From: Herbaspirillum sp. ASV7
GTDB taxonomy: Bacteria > Pseudomonadota > Gammaproteobacteria > Burkholderiales > Burkholderiaceae_D
Length of the DNA stretch: 64,000 bases
NCBI RefSeq assembly: GCF_016429215.1
Contig: NZ_JAELUH010000002.1
Coordinates: 62,001 to 126,000, forward strand
Direction of reading: 5' to 3'
The position numbers and the translations under genes are program-made. Below are positions 55,746 through 64,000 of the stretch, piece after piece (position 1 is the first letter of the stretch; every line of letters begins with the position of its first letter). The notes below the pieces were generated by a model that had not been told where the DNA came from, ran no database searches, and was given only the letters and a program-made list of their open reading frames with translations.

Positions 55746-57170
55746 ATGGACATGCAACACCTGAATCCGGACCGCTCGCACCAGGCGCCGATATTCATGC
55801 AGCTGTATCAGCGCTATCGCGATGCCATCAACACCGGGAAGCTGCAACCGGGTGATCGGGTACCCTCGGTACGCAGCCTCGCCAGCGAGCTCAATCTGGC
55901 CCGGGGTACGGTAGAGAGGGCTTACCAGATGTTGACCAGTGAAGGCTATTTCCTGGCGCGGGGGCCGGCGGGTACGGTCATCTCCCCTCAACTGCAGGGT
56001 CTGGCGGTGCCCGCCTCAGGCGCCACCACCGTTTCCGGAAAGACAGCTGCACGGGCACAGACCGTGGCCGTGGGTCCGCCACGAGCTTTGCAGCTTGGGC
56101 TGCCGGCGCTGGACGCGTTTCCGCGCAAGACCTGGGTGCGGCTGGCGGCGCAGAATCTTCGCAGCCTGGACGGGGCCGCCATGAGCTATCCCGACGCCCA
56201 GGGCCATGCGCCGCTGCGCCGTGCCATCGCGGCCTATCTGGGCGTCTCGCGCGGCATTGCCTGTTCCCATGAGCAGATATTCGTCACGGCGGGATATCGG
56301 AGTGCGCTGGAACTGATCTGCCGCACCCTGCTCAAGCCCGGTGCGACCGGATGGTACGAAGATCCCGGCTATATCTTTGCCCGCCAGTTCCTGCAATATG
56401 CGGGAATGCGCCTGGTACCGGTGCCGGTGGATGAGGAGGGACTGAATGTGGCCACCGGCCAGGAACGGGACGCCAAGGCCCGCTTTGCCGTGGTGACGCC
56501 CACGCACCAGAGTCCGCTGGGAATGGCCATGTCCCTGCCGCGCAGATTGCAGTTGCTGGACTGGGCCAGCCGGGCCCGGGCGTGGATCATCGAAGACGAC
56601 TACGACAGCGAGTTCCGTTACCACGGCCAGCCGCTCGCCCCCCTGAAGAGTCTGGATCGCGACGGCCGCGTGTTGTACACCGGCACATTCAGCAAGGCAC
56701 TGTTTCCCGGACTGGGCCTGGCTTACCTGGTCGTGCCGGTGTCGCAGGTCGAGCGCTTCCGGGCTGCGGCAGACACCAAAGGCGGGGCAGGCTCCCTCCA
56801 CCTGCAGGCGACGGTGGCCGCGTTCATGGAGCAAGGCCATTTCGCGCGTCACCTGCGCAAGATGCGTGCGCTCTACGCCGCCCGCCGTGGCTATCTGGTG
56901 GATGCCCTCTTGCAGCAGTTCGACGGCCGTCTGCACGTGCAGTCTCAGGCAGGTGGCATTCATCTGCTGGCCAAGCTGACTCGCCGGGAGAGCGACCGTT
57001 CATTGGCCGAGGCCGCCCGCGCCGATGGCCTGGCCATCGCCGCACTGAGTCAATGGCAGATCCGCAGGAGCGGATACGGCGGGCTGTTGATGGGATTTGC
57101 CAATGTCACCGACCCGACCATGGCGAGCACGCTGACCAAGCGCTTGCAGGCTGCCTTGCGCTCAGGCTGA
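55746..57170 (+). CDS. MocR-family regulator (GntR HTH fused to aminotransferase fold)
   Basis: 474 residues. Helix-turn-helix GDRVPSVRSLASELNLARGTVERAYQMLTSEGYF, then a PLP-fold domain with MSYPDAQGHAPLRRAIAAYL, TPTHQSPLGMAMSLPRR, WIIEDDYDSEFRYHG and the lysine motif GTFSKALFPGLGLAYLV. It is divergent from the GNAT at 55655 and precedes another GNAT gene read from the opposite strand. It is related to but clearly distinct from the MocR at 39839. Starts at 55746, 57 bases into the AT-rich promoter region. Confidence 0.92.
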   Translation: MDMQHLNPDRSHQAPIFMQLYQRYRDAINTGKLQPGDRVPSVRSLASELNLARGTVERAYQMLTSEGYFLARGPAGTVISPQLQGLAVPASGATTVSGKTAARAQTVAVGPPRALQLGLPALDAFPRKTWVRLAAQNLRSLDGAAMSYPDAQGHAPLRRAIAAYLGVSRGIACSHEQIFVTAGYRSALELICRTLLKPGATGWYEDPGYIFARQFLQYAGMRLVPVPVDEEGLNVATGQERDAKARFAVVTPTHQSPLGMAMSLPRRLQLLDWASRARAWIIEDDYDSEFRYHGQPLAPLKSLDRDGRVLYTGTFSKALFPGLGLAYLVVPVSQVERFRAAADTKGGAGSLHLQATVAAFMEQGHFARHLRKMRALYAARRGYLVDALLQQFDGRLHVQSQAGGIHLLAKLTRRESDRSLAEAARADGLAIAALSQWQIRRSGYGGLLMGFANVTDPTMASTLTKRLQAALRSG

Positions 57171-57229
57171 TGAGCTTGCGCCTACGCCTAGGGGAAGACA
57201 TGGGCAAGATCGAGCCGGAACCGCTCCGC

Positions 57230-57706
57230 TCAAAGCTCCAGATGGAAGAACTGGCTATGACCGTTGGCCTGATAATTGGCGAACGGTTCTCCGGCTTGAA
57301 AACCCTTGTTCCGGTAAAGCGCAAGTGCCGGCTCGAAGGCACTGCCACTGCCCGTTTCCAGGCTGAGTCGCTGCCATCGGCGGGCGCGGGCAGTCAAGAT
57401 AAGCTGATCCAGGATGACGGTGGCGACACCCTTGCGGATGAAATCCGGATGCGTGCGCATCGACTTCACTTCGCCATGCGCGCCGACAAGCTGCTTGAGT
57501 GCGCCAATACCGGCTATCTTGCCGTCGGACCAGGCGCTCCAGACTGTCACCCCTGGCTGCCGAAGACCTGACAGATCCAGCGCAAAGACGGTGCCGGGCG
57601 GCGATCCGGCATGCATTCCCGCCAGATGCAGCGCCAGCAGTTCCAATGTCTGGGGGTCGGTCAGGTCGTCTTCGCGAACAGTCAACAAGGCTTTCTCCAT
57701 TTCCAC
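57230..57706 (-). CDS. GNAT-family N-acetyltransferase
   Basis: 158 residues. Core KIAGIGALKQLVGAHGEVKSMRTHPDFIRKGVATVILDQLILTARARRWQRLSLETGS with a terminal LALYRNKGFQAGEPF. It resembles the PhnO/ElaA-like or amino-acid acetyltransferase branch of GNAT. Start is ATG at 57706; another ATG six bases later is possible. It is convergent with the MocR gene and not clearly tied to the tartrate-dehydratase-like gene upstream. Substrate unknown. Confidence 0.88.
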   Translation of the reverse strand: MEMEKALLTVREDDLTDPQTLELLALHLAGMHAGSPPGTVFALDLSGLRQPGVTVWSAWSDGKIAGIGALKQLVGAHGEVKSMRTHPDFIRKGVATVILDQLILTARARRWQRLSLETGSGSAFEPALALYRNKGFQAGEPFANYQANGHSQFFHLEL

Positions 57707-57831
57707 AACGATAGTCTTGAACGCTGTCTCAGTTGAGCCAGGTCCCTAGAAAAACAGGCGTCACCGCCACCACGGCAGCGCAACGGCACGCGCCAATGAA
57801 CTGGGCCAAGGCCTCGGCTCTGTCACGCGGG

Positions 57832-59001
57832 TCAGCGTATCGACCGCAGGATACTCCAGATCGGCCCGGCCGACTCGAAGCCGATGCCGGCAAGGTCGGG
57901 AAGCGAGACGGCCCCGTCAACCAGCTGGGCGCCGTCGAAGAGTCCGTTGAACGGATGGAACGCCAAGGGCGTGATTTCGCCACCGCCCAGCCCGAGTGCG
58001 GCAGCGATGTGCAGCGCGAAGAGCTGCCCGCCATGAGGCCAGAAGGATCTGGCCGACCACCCTCTGGAGGTAAAGAACCTGACGATCTGCAGATATCCGC
58101 ACAGACCATAGCAATGCACGGGATCGAAAACCAGGATATCCCGGTCTGCGCGCACGCCGCCATGCGCGTCCAGCAATTTTGCCTCCGCCAGCGAGAAGAG
58201 CGCCTCTCCCGACGCCAGCGCTGGCGCATAGAGCTCGCTCAAGCGCGCCTGGGTAGCGAAATCCAGCGGATCGCAGACGTCCTCGAACCATCGCAGACCC
58301 AACGGAGCCAGCGCCATCGCCACCTCGACGCTTTGCACCGGGTCGTAGGCGTTCATGGCATCCACTGCCAGATTCTCCGGTCCTGCTATCAGGCGCACGG
58401 CAACGTCGATACGCTGCCGGTCTTGGGCGAAATCGGTCTGGCCGATCTTGATCTTGATCTGCCCGTAGCCAAGATCTGCCAATTGACGAATCTCCTCGGA
58501 CAAGCGGAACAGATCCCGCGTGGGATAGAGATAACCGCCCGAGGCATAAAGCCGCACACGGGGCGAAGCACTTACCGCGAGATCAAGATAGCCGGCCAGA
58601 TATTGATGCAGCGGCAGGCCGGCGATCTTGGCTGCCGCGTCCCAGATCGCCATATCCAGGGCGCCCACGGCAACGCATCGCTCGCCGTGACCACCCAACT
58701 TCTCGCCACGCATCATGACGTTCCAGGCCAGGAATGGATCAAGCTCCCCGCGCCCATTGGTCAGCAGACCTGGCGCTGCCCGCAACAAGCGCGGTGCGAA
58801 ACGCTCCCGGATCAGACCGCCTTGTCCATATCGCCCCACGGAAGCATAGCCATAGCCGATGACCGGCTTGCCGTCGCGAATGACATCGGTCTCGATGGCG
58901 ACAATGCTCGTGGTGAGTTCCGACCGGGCCAGGCTAGCGTCGGCATACCGCGATAAGGGAATCAATCTCTCCCTGACGTCGACAATTCTCAATGCTCTCA
59001 T
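57832..59001 (-). CDS. Enolase-superfamily D-tartrate dehydratase-like enzyme
   Basis: 389 residues, the same length as Bradyrhizobium TarD, and similar to it along its length in memory (start MRALRIVDVRERLIPL, GYGYASVGRYGQGGLIRERF, GHGERCVAVGALDMAIWDAAAKIAG). The catalytic residues fit the TarD pattern with a one-residue shift: KxK at 183/185 (IKIKIGQ), metal ligands Asp214 (LAVDAMN), Glu240 (WFEDV) and Glu266 (ASGEALF), and His323 (FWPHGG). It would dehydrate a hydroxy acid such as D-tartrate to an oxo acid. In DAMN the usual Asn after Asp-Ala is Met, a small change near the active site. Exact substrate is unproven. Confidence 0.85.
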   Translation of the reverse strand: MRALRIVDVRERLIPLSRYADASLARSELTTSIVAIETDVIRDGKPVIGYGYASVGRYGQGGLIRERFAPRLLRAAPGLLTNGRGELDPFLAWNVMMRGEKLGGHGERCVAVGALDMAIWDAAAKIAGLPLHQYLAGYLDLAVSASPRVRLYASGGYLYPTRDLFRLSEEIRQLADLGYGQIKIKIGQTDFAQDRQRIDVAVRLIAGPENLAVDAMNAYDPVQSVEVAMALAPLGLRWFEDVCDPLDFATQARLSELYAPALASGEALFSLAEAKLLDAHGGVRADRDILVFDPVHCYGLCGYLQIVRFFTSRGWSARSFWPHGGQLFALHIAAALGLGGGEITPLAFHPFNGLFDGAQLVDGAVSLPDLAGIGFESAGPIWSILRSIR

Positions 59002-59042
59002 CCTCTCGTATCGGCACCGCGCCGAGCATCATTTTTCCGGGG

Positions 59043-59558
59043 CTAGTTAATCCGGCGCCACACGGAAATGGGAACATCGCCATTAGGCCGGGGCACCACG
59101 CGATAGATCAATTCGTCATTCTTCAATTCGAAGGACCGCTTTTGCTGCTGTCCCTCCCAATTGGGGAAGGATGCGCCCTCGATGTGGAAGACCAGCGTCT
59201 GGCCACTCGCCTCCACGCTGAGCGTGCCGAAATGGGTGCTGGATCCCATCACCGCCGACTGGTACTCGGCGGGTGTCGCGGCGGCCTTGTCGGCGGAAGC
59301 AAACTTGGGCCGCTCGGCCTTGAAGATCTGCAGCGAATAACGCCCTTGCGCATCGATGATCAGCATGCCCTTGGGCGCCTGTCCATAGTCGCGCGCCCTG
59401 GTGCCGTCGGTATGCACCACGTCTGCTGCGGCCAGGGTCCATGTCCCGACCATGGCCGGATTGATCGGCTCCGCATGGGCAGGCGCGCTGAGCGTCGCCA
59501 GCAAGCCCAGAGAAACAACCGTAGTAACAACCAGATACTTAGATTTCAGTCCCTTCAT
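59043..59558 (-). CDS. Secreted lipocalin-like domain protein
   Basis: 171 residues. Signal peptide KYLVVTTVVSLGLLATLSAPAHA, then a lipocalin-like (PF13924-type) domain starting MVGTWTLAAADVVHTDGT, with YGQAPKGMLIIDAQGRYSLQIF and a terminal LIYRVVPRPN. This fold often occurs beside LysR regulators and acid or ester enzymes; its ligand is unknown. The start at 59558 follows AAAAGGAG, an excellent ribosome binding site, so the longer frame from 59612 is not used. It is divergent from a LysR gene. Confidence 0.85.
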   Translation of the reverse strand: MKGLKSKYLVVTTVVSLGLLATLSAPAHAEPINPAMVGTWTLAAADVVHTDGTRARDYGQAPKGMLIIDAQGRYSLQIFKAERPKFASADKAAATPAEYQSAVMGSSTHFGTLSVEASGQTLVFHIEGASFPNWEGQQQKRSFELKNDELIYRVVPRPNGDVPISVWRRIN

Positions 59559-59719
59559 ATGACCAACTCCTTTTCGATTCAATTGGATTGCCGCAGGTAG
59601 GCCGGACTCCACTAGCAGATGTGTACTGCGTTGGCGACCGACAGTGCGAATGATGGTAAGTGAAAAAAAATGGCCATGGGTGCGATAATTCGGAACTCAT
59701 ACTTTAGAAAAACTGGACA

Positions 59720-60592
59720 ATGTCGCTACCCAATCTGGATATGGACGCCCTGCGTACCCTGTTGGCCATTCAACAGCTGGGCAGCTTGCATCGTGCTGCT
59801 GATGGCATCGGACGTTCTCAATCGGCGGTGAGCCAACAGATGCGAAAGCTTGAGGAACAGATCGGCCTGCCCTTGTTCCGGCGCAAGGGACGCAAGCTGG
59901 CATTGACCGAAGCGGGGGAACTGGTGCTCTCCTATGCGCGAAGGATACTGAGTCTGAACGACGAGGCCGTGTACGCCGCCCGTGGCACTTCCATCGATGG
60001 CATCGTCCGGTTCGGCCTGCCTGAAGACTTTGCCGACACATGGCTGACTGCAGCCTTGGGCCAGTTCAAGAAGAACCATCCAGCCGTGCAGGTCCAGGTC
60101 GCCGTTGAGCGCAATGGCATGCTGCTCGAACGACTGGATCGCGGCGAACTCGATCTCGTTCTGGCCATGGGTTACGAGGGTCGTGCCGATGCGCATGCGC
60201 TGGCCACCTTGCAGATGGCGTGGATCGGCCCCGCAGGCATGAAAGCTATCCCGGTCGCGCAAGGCCCGCTGGATCTAGCCCTCTATCCCCTGCCCTGCCT
60301 GTTTAGGCGCGCCGGCATCGAAGCACTGGACAAGGCGAACATCTCCTGGCGCGCCGCCTACACCACCGGCAGCCTGCATAGCCTGTGGTCCGGCGTCGAG
60401 GCTGGCCTGGGGATTACCTTGAGAACGCTGATCGGCCTGCCCGCTTCCCTGCGGCAGCTCGGCGCCAAGGAGGGACTTCCTCCCCTGCCATCGGTTGCGC
60501 TGTGCTTGCACGATGGACATGGCAATTCCGCGCAGGCGGTGCGACAGTTGAAGCAGGTCGTCATGCAGAGCGCCACGTCGGGTCTGCGCTGA
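59720..60592 (+). CDS. LysR-type transcriptional regulator
   Basis: 290 residues. HTH NLDMDALRTLLAIQQLGSLHRAADGIGRSQSAVSQQMRKLEEQI, then a substrate-binding domain (IVRFGLPEDFADTWLTAALGQF, RGELDLVLAMGYEG). It is divergent from the lipocalin-like gene, the probable target. A 161-base region separates the starts; no clear T-N11-A dyad was recognised. Effector unknown. Confidence 0.92.
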   Translation: MSLPNLDMDALRTLLAIQQLGSLHRAADGIGRSQSAVSQQMRKLEEQIGLPLFRRKGRKLALTEAGELVLSYARRILSLNDEAVYAARGTSIDGIVRFGLPEDFADTWLTAALGQFKKNHPAVQVQVAVERNGMLLERLDRGELDLVLAMGYEGRADAHALATLQMAWIGPAGMKAIPVAQGPLDLALYPLPCLFRRAGIEALDKANISWRAAYTTGSLHSLWSGVEAGLGITLRTLIGLPASLRQLGAKEGLPPLPSVALCLHDGHGNSAQAVRQLKQVVMQSATSGLR

Positions 60593-60628
60593 TCCGGCCG
60601 GGTTGCACAGGAACGGGCCTTCATAGCT

Positions 60629-61760
<1,132 letters not shown>

Positions 61761-61785
61761 GTTGAAACTCCTGAAGTTGTTCTAC

Positions 61786-64000
61786 TCAGATCGCCGAAGG
61801 ATCGGTCTTGTCGACGTCAATGCCATAGCGCCGGATCGCCTCCGTGACCGATTGCCGGGGAATGCTGCCATCATCGGCCAGGGCCTTGAGCGCGGCCAGC
61901 ACGATGAAGTGCCGGTCCACCTCGAAGAAGGTGCGCAGCGATTCGCGGGTATCCGATCGGCCGAAGCCATCGGTGCCCAGGCTGACGAAGCGGCGGTCAT
62001 GGAGGAAGGGGCGGATCTGGTCGCCGACGATCTTCATGTAGTCGGTGGCCACCACCACCGGTCCCGGATGTCCCTGCAGAGCCTGTGCGACGTAGGGGAT
62101 GCGTTCGGCTTGGTCGGGATGCAGCAGGTTCCAGCGCTCGGCGGCCATGCCGTCGCGGCGCAGCTCGGTCAGGCTGGTGGCGCTCCAGACTTGGCAGCCG
62201 ATGGCGAAGTCCTGATTCAGCAATTCGGCTGCCGCCATGACCTCGCGCAGGATGGCGCCACTGCCCATGAGCTGCACGGTGGGCGCCGCGCCGCTGGCGA
62301 CGGGGTGTTCCGAGAGCAGATAGAGGCCCTTGAGAATGCCTGCTTCGCTGCCTTGCTTCAATCCGGGATGCGGGTAGTTTTCATTGAGCAGGGTGATGTA
62401 GTAGTAGATGTCTTCCTGGTCGACGTACATGCGGCGCAGGCCATCCTGGATGATCACCGCCAGCTCATGGGAGAAGGTCGGGTCGTAGGAGATGCAGCTG
62501 GGGATCACCGAGGACAGCACGTGGCTATGACCATCGTCATGCTGCAGCCCCTCGCCCATGAGCGTGGTCCGGCCGGAGGTGGCCCCCAGCAGGAAGCCGC
62601 GCGTACGCGCATCGGCAGCCGCCCAGGCCAGGTCGCCGACGCGCTGCAGGCCGAACATGGAATAGAAGATGTAGAACGGAATGGTCGCCAGACCATGATT
62701 GGCATAGGCCGTTCCTGCGGCGATCCAGGACGAGATCGCGCCGGATTCGTTGATACCTTCCTGCAGGATCTGGCCATCCTTGGCCTCCTTGTAGTAGCTC
62801 AGCTGGCCGGCATCCTGGGGCGTGTAGAGCTGTCCCAGGTAGGAGTGGATGCCGATCTGCCGGAACAGCCCTTCCATCCCGAAGGTACGCGATTCATCGG
62901 GAACGATGGGAATGACCAGCTTGCCCAGTTGCGGGTCCTTCAGCAAGGTCGTCAGGATGCGCACGAAGGCCATGGTGGTCGACAAGCCGCGCTCGCCGCT
63001 GCCCTGGAGCTGGCCGGAAAAGGCCGACAGCGGTGGCACCGGCAGCGGCTCCACCTTGCTGATGCGCGCCGGAATGTAGCCGCCCAGGGCCTGGCGGCGC
63101 TGCTGGAGATACTTGGCCTCTTCGCTGCCGGGCTGCGGGCGCAGGTAGGGCATGTCGTCGAGCTGGTCATCCGAGACCGGCAGTGCAAAACGGTCGCGGA
63201 AATTGCGCACGGCATCGCTGCTCATCTTCTTCAGCTGGTGGTTGATGTTCTGCCCCTCCCCGGCCTCGCCCATGCCGAAACCCTTGACCGTCTTGGCCAG
63301 CACCACCGTGGGGCGGCCCGTGGTGCGCACGGCCTGCTCATAGGCGGCATAGACCTTCTCGGGATCGTGGCCGCCACGGGTCAGCTTCCAAATATCGTCA
63401 TCCGACATGTCGGCCACCAGCGCCAGCAATTCCGGATACTTGCCGAAGAAGTGTTCGCGCACATAGGCGCCGTTCTGCGACTTGAAGGTCTGGTAATCGC
63501 CATCCACGCACTCCATCATGCGCTGGCGCAACAGGCCGCTGCGATCCTTCTCCAGCAAGGCATCCCAGCCGCTGCCCCAGACCACCTTGATGACATTCCA
63601 GCCGGCAGCGCGGAAAGTCGACTCCAGCTCCTGCATGACCTTGCTGTTGCCACGCACCGGCCCATCGAGCCGCTGCAGGTTGCAGTTGACCACGAAGATC
63701 AGGTTGTCCAGCCGTTCACGACCGCCCAGCGAGATAGCCGCCAGCGACTCCGGCTGATCCATCTCGCCATCGCCGAGGAAGGCCCATACCTTGCGCCCCT
63801 GGGGTTGCTTGAGTCCACGATATTCCAGGTAGCGCATATAGCGCGCCTGGTAAGCCGCCGTCAGCGGTCCCAATCCCATCGACACCGTCGGAAACTGCCA
63901 GAACTCCGGCATCAGGCGCGGGTGCGGATAGGAAGACAGGCCGTCGCGATCCGACTCACGGCGGAAGTTGTCCATCTGGGCGTCGCTGATGCGGCCCTCC
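61786..64000 (-). CDS. aceE: Pyruvate dehydrogenase E1 component, homodimeric type (partial)
   Basis: Partial: about 737 residues ending at 61786; the N-terminus lies beyond the right edge. Thiamine-diphosphate region GDGEMDQPESLAA then VVNCNLQRLDGPVRG is intact. Also seen are AKTVKGFGMGEAGEGQNINHQ, the pyrimidine-domain PDESRTFGMEGLFRQIG, and the C-terminal QRLGTDGFGRSD-like SLGTDGFGRSDTRESLRTFFEVD. It decarboxylates pyruvate and acetylates the lipoyl domains of E2. Downstream the neighbour is azoR, not aceF, so it is not in the canonical aceE-aceF order here. It may be a second copy; the reading frame shows no lesion. Confidence 0.95.
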   Translation of the reverse strand, partial: EGRISDAQMDNFRRESDRDGLSSYPHPRLMPEFWQFPTVSMGLGPLTAAYQARYMRYLEYRGLKQPQGRKVWAFLGDGEMDQPESLAAISLGGRERLDNLIFVVNCNLQRLDGPVRGNSKVMQELESTFRAAGWNVIKVVWGSGWDALLEKDRSGLLRQRMMECVDGDYQTFKSQNGAYVREHFFGKYPELLALVADMSDDDIWKLTRGGHDPEKVYAAYEQAVRTTGRPTVVLAKTVKGFGMGEAGEGQNINHQLKKMSSDAVRNFRDRFALPVSDDQLDDMPYLRPQPGSEEAKYLQQRRQALGGYIPARISKVEPLPVPPLSAFSGQLQGSGERGLSTTMAFVRILTTLLKDPQLGKLVIPIVPDESRTFGMEGLFRQIGIHSYLGQLYTPQDAGQLSYYKEAKDGQILQEGINESGAISSWIAAGTAYANHGLATIPFYIFYSMFGLQRVGDLAWAAADARTRGFLLGATSGRTTLMGEGLQHDDGHSHVLSSVIPSCISYDPTFSHELAVIIQDGLRRMYVDQEDIYYYITLLNENYPHPGLKQGSEAGILKGLYLLSEHPVASGAAPTVQLMGSGAILREVMAAAELLNQDFAIGCQVWSATSLTELRRDGMAAERWNLLHPDQAERIPYVAQALQGHPGPVVVATDYMKIVGDQIRPFLHDRRFVSLGTDGFGRSDTRESLRTFFEVDRHFIVLAALKALADDGSIPRQSVTEAIRRYGIDVDKTDPSAI

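Noticed and set aside
61786-64000. aceE as a truncated pseudogene
   Set aside because: The reading frame continues uninterrupted through the right edge of the window; the missing N-terminus is only a boundary effect.

Overview
The window is a high-GC, gene-dense stretch of a betaproteobacterial chromosome. Gene order (pyrG-kdsA-eno-ftsB, rpfE-recJ, prfB-lysS), protein style and an exosortase-A/PEP-CTERM exopolysaccharide system point to Oxalobacteraceae, most likely Herbaspirillum or a close relative. This is inferred from recognised genes; no 16S rRNA gene is present.

Layout. 1-6.9 kb: edge of an exosortase-A exopolysaccharide locus (C-terminus of hydrolase 1, two PEP-CTERM proteins, a large secreted protein, a Wza-type export lipoprotein), with an AraC regulator and a secreted hydrolase in between. 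7.2-10.7 kb: tRNA-Arg(ACG), a soluble NarX-type kinase with a NarL-type regulator, and a diguanylate cyclase. 10.7-15.7 kb: pnuC, then the housekeeping run pyrG-kdsA-eno-ftsB (minus strand). 15.9-23.6 kb: alpha/beta hydrolase, comEC, tatD, argE and the Lol lipoprotein-release genes. 24-36.4 kb: a UvrD-type helicase behind a LexA-like box, rpfE-recJ, a second diguanylate cyclase, a lipoprotein, a Tat-exported PhoX phosphatase with a PhoB-box-like sequence, then prfB (programmed frameshift) and lysS. 36.6-44.6 kb: glycine-zipper protein, esterase, a DUF4118 membrane stub, a lone receiver, a MocR/GNAT divergent pair, a LysR/argC divergent pair and a small unknown gene.

44.7-52.2 kb is a coherent catabolic cluster read from the minus strand: hydratase, acyl-CoA dehydrogenase, class III CoA-transferase, CitE-type lyase, zinc alcohol dehydrogenase and a TRAP binding protein, with a divergent LysR gene. 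It fits degradation of an itaconate- or methylsuccinate-type C5 dicarboxylate to pyruvate and acetyl-CoA. 52.2-54.3 kb: TauE/SafE exporter, a 27-residue membrane peptide gene with a strong ribosome binding site, an atypical SDR, and tRNA-Ser(TGA). 54.5-61.8 kb is accessory-like: a HigB/HigA toxin-antitoxin pair, a second MocR/GNAT pair, another GNAT, a D-tartrate-dehydratase-like enolase-superfamily enzyme, a lipocalin-like protein with divergent LysR, a Nudix hydrolase and azoR. The right edge cuts through aceE, whose downstream neighbour is azoR rather than aceF.

No CRISPR array, insertion sequence, integrase, phage module or rRNA operon was seen. The best leads are the C5-dicarboxylate cluster, the short membrane peptide gene, the secreted protein beside the PEP-CTERM genes, and the LexA-, PhoB-, HigA-, LysR- and MocR-type sites. 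All site calls were made by eye and none is proven.
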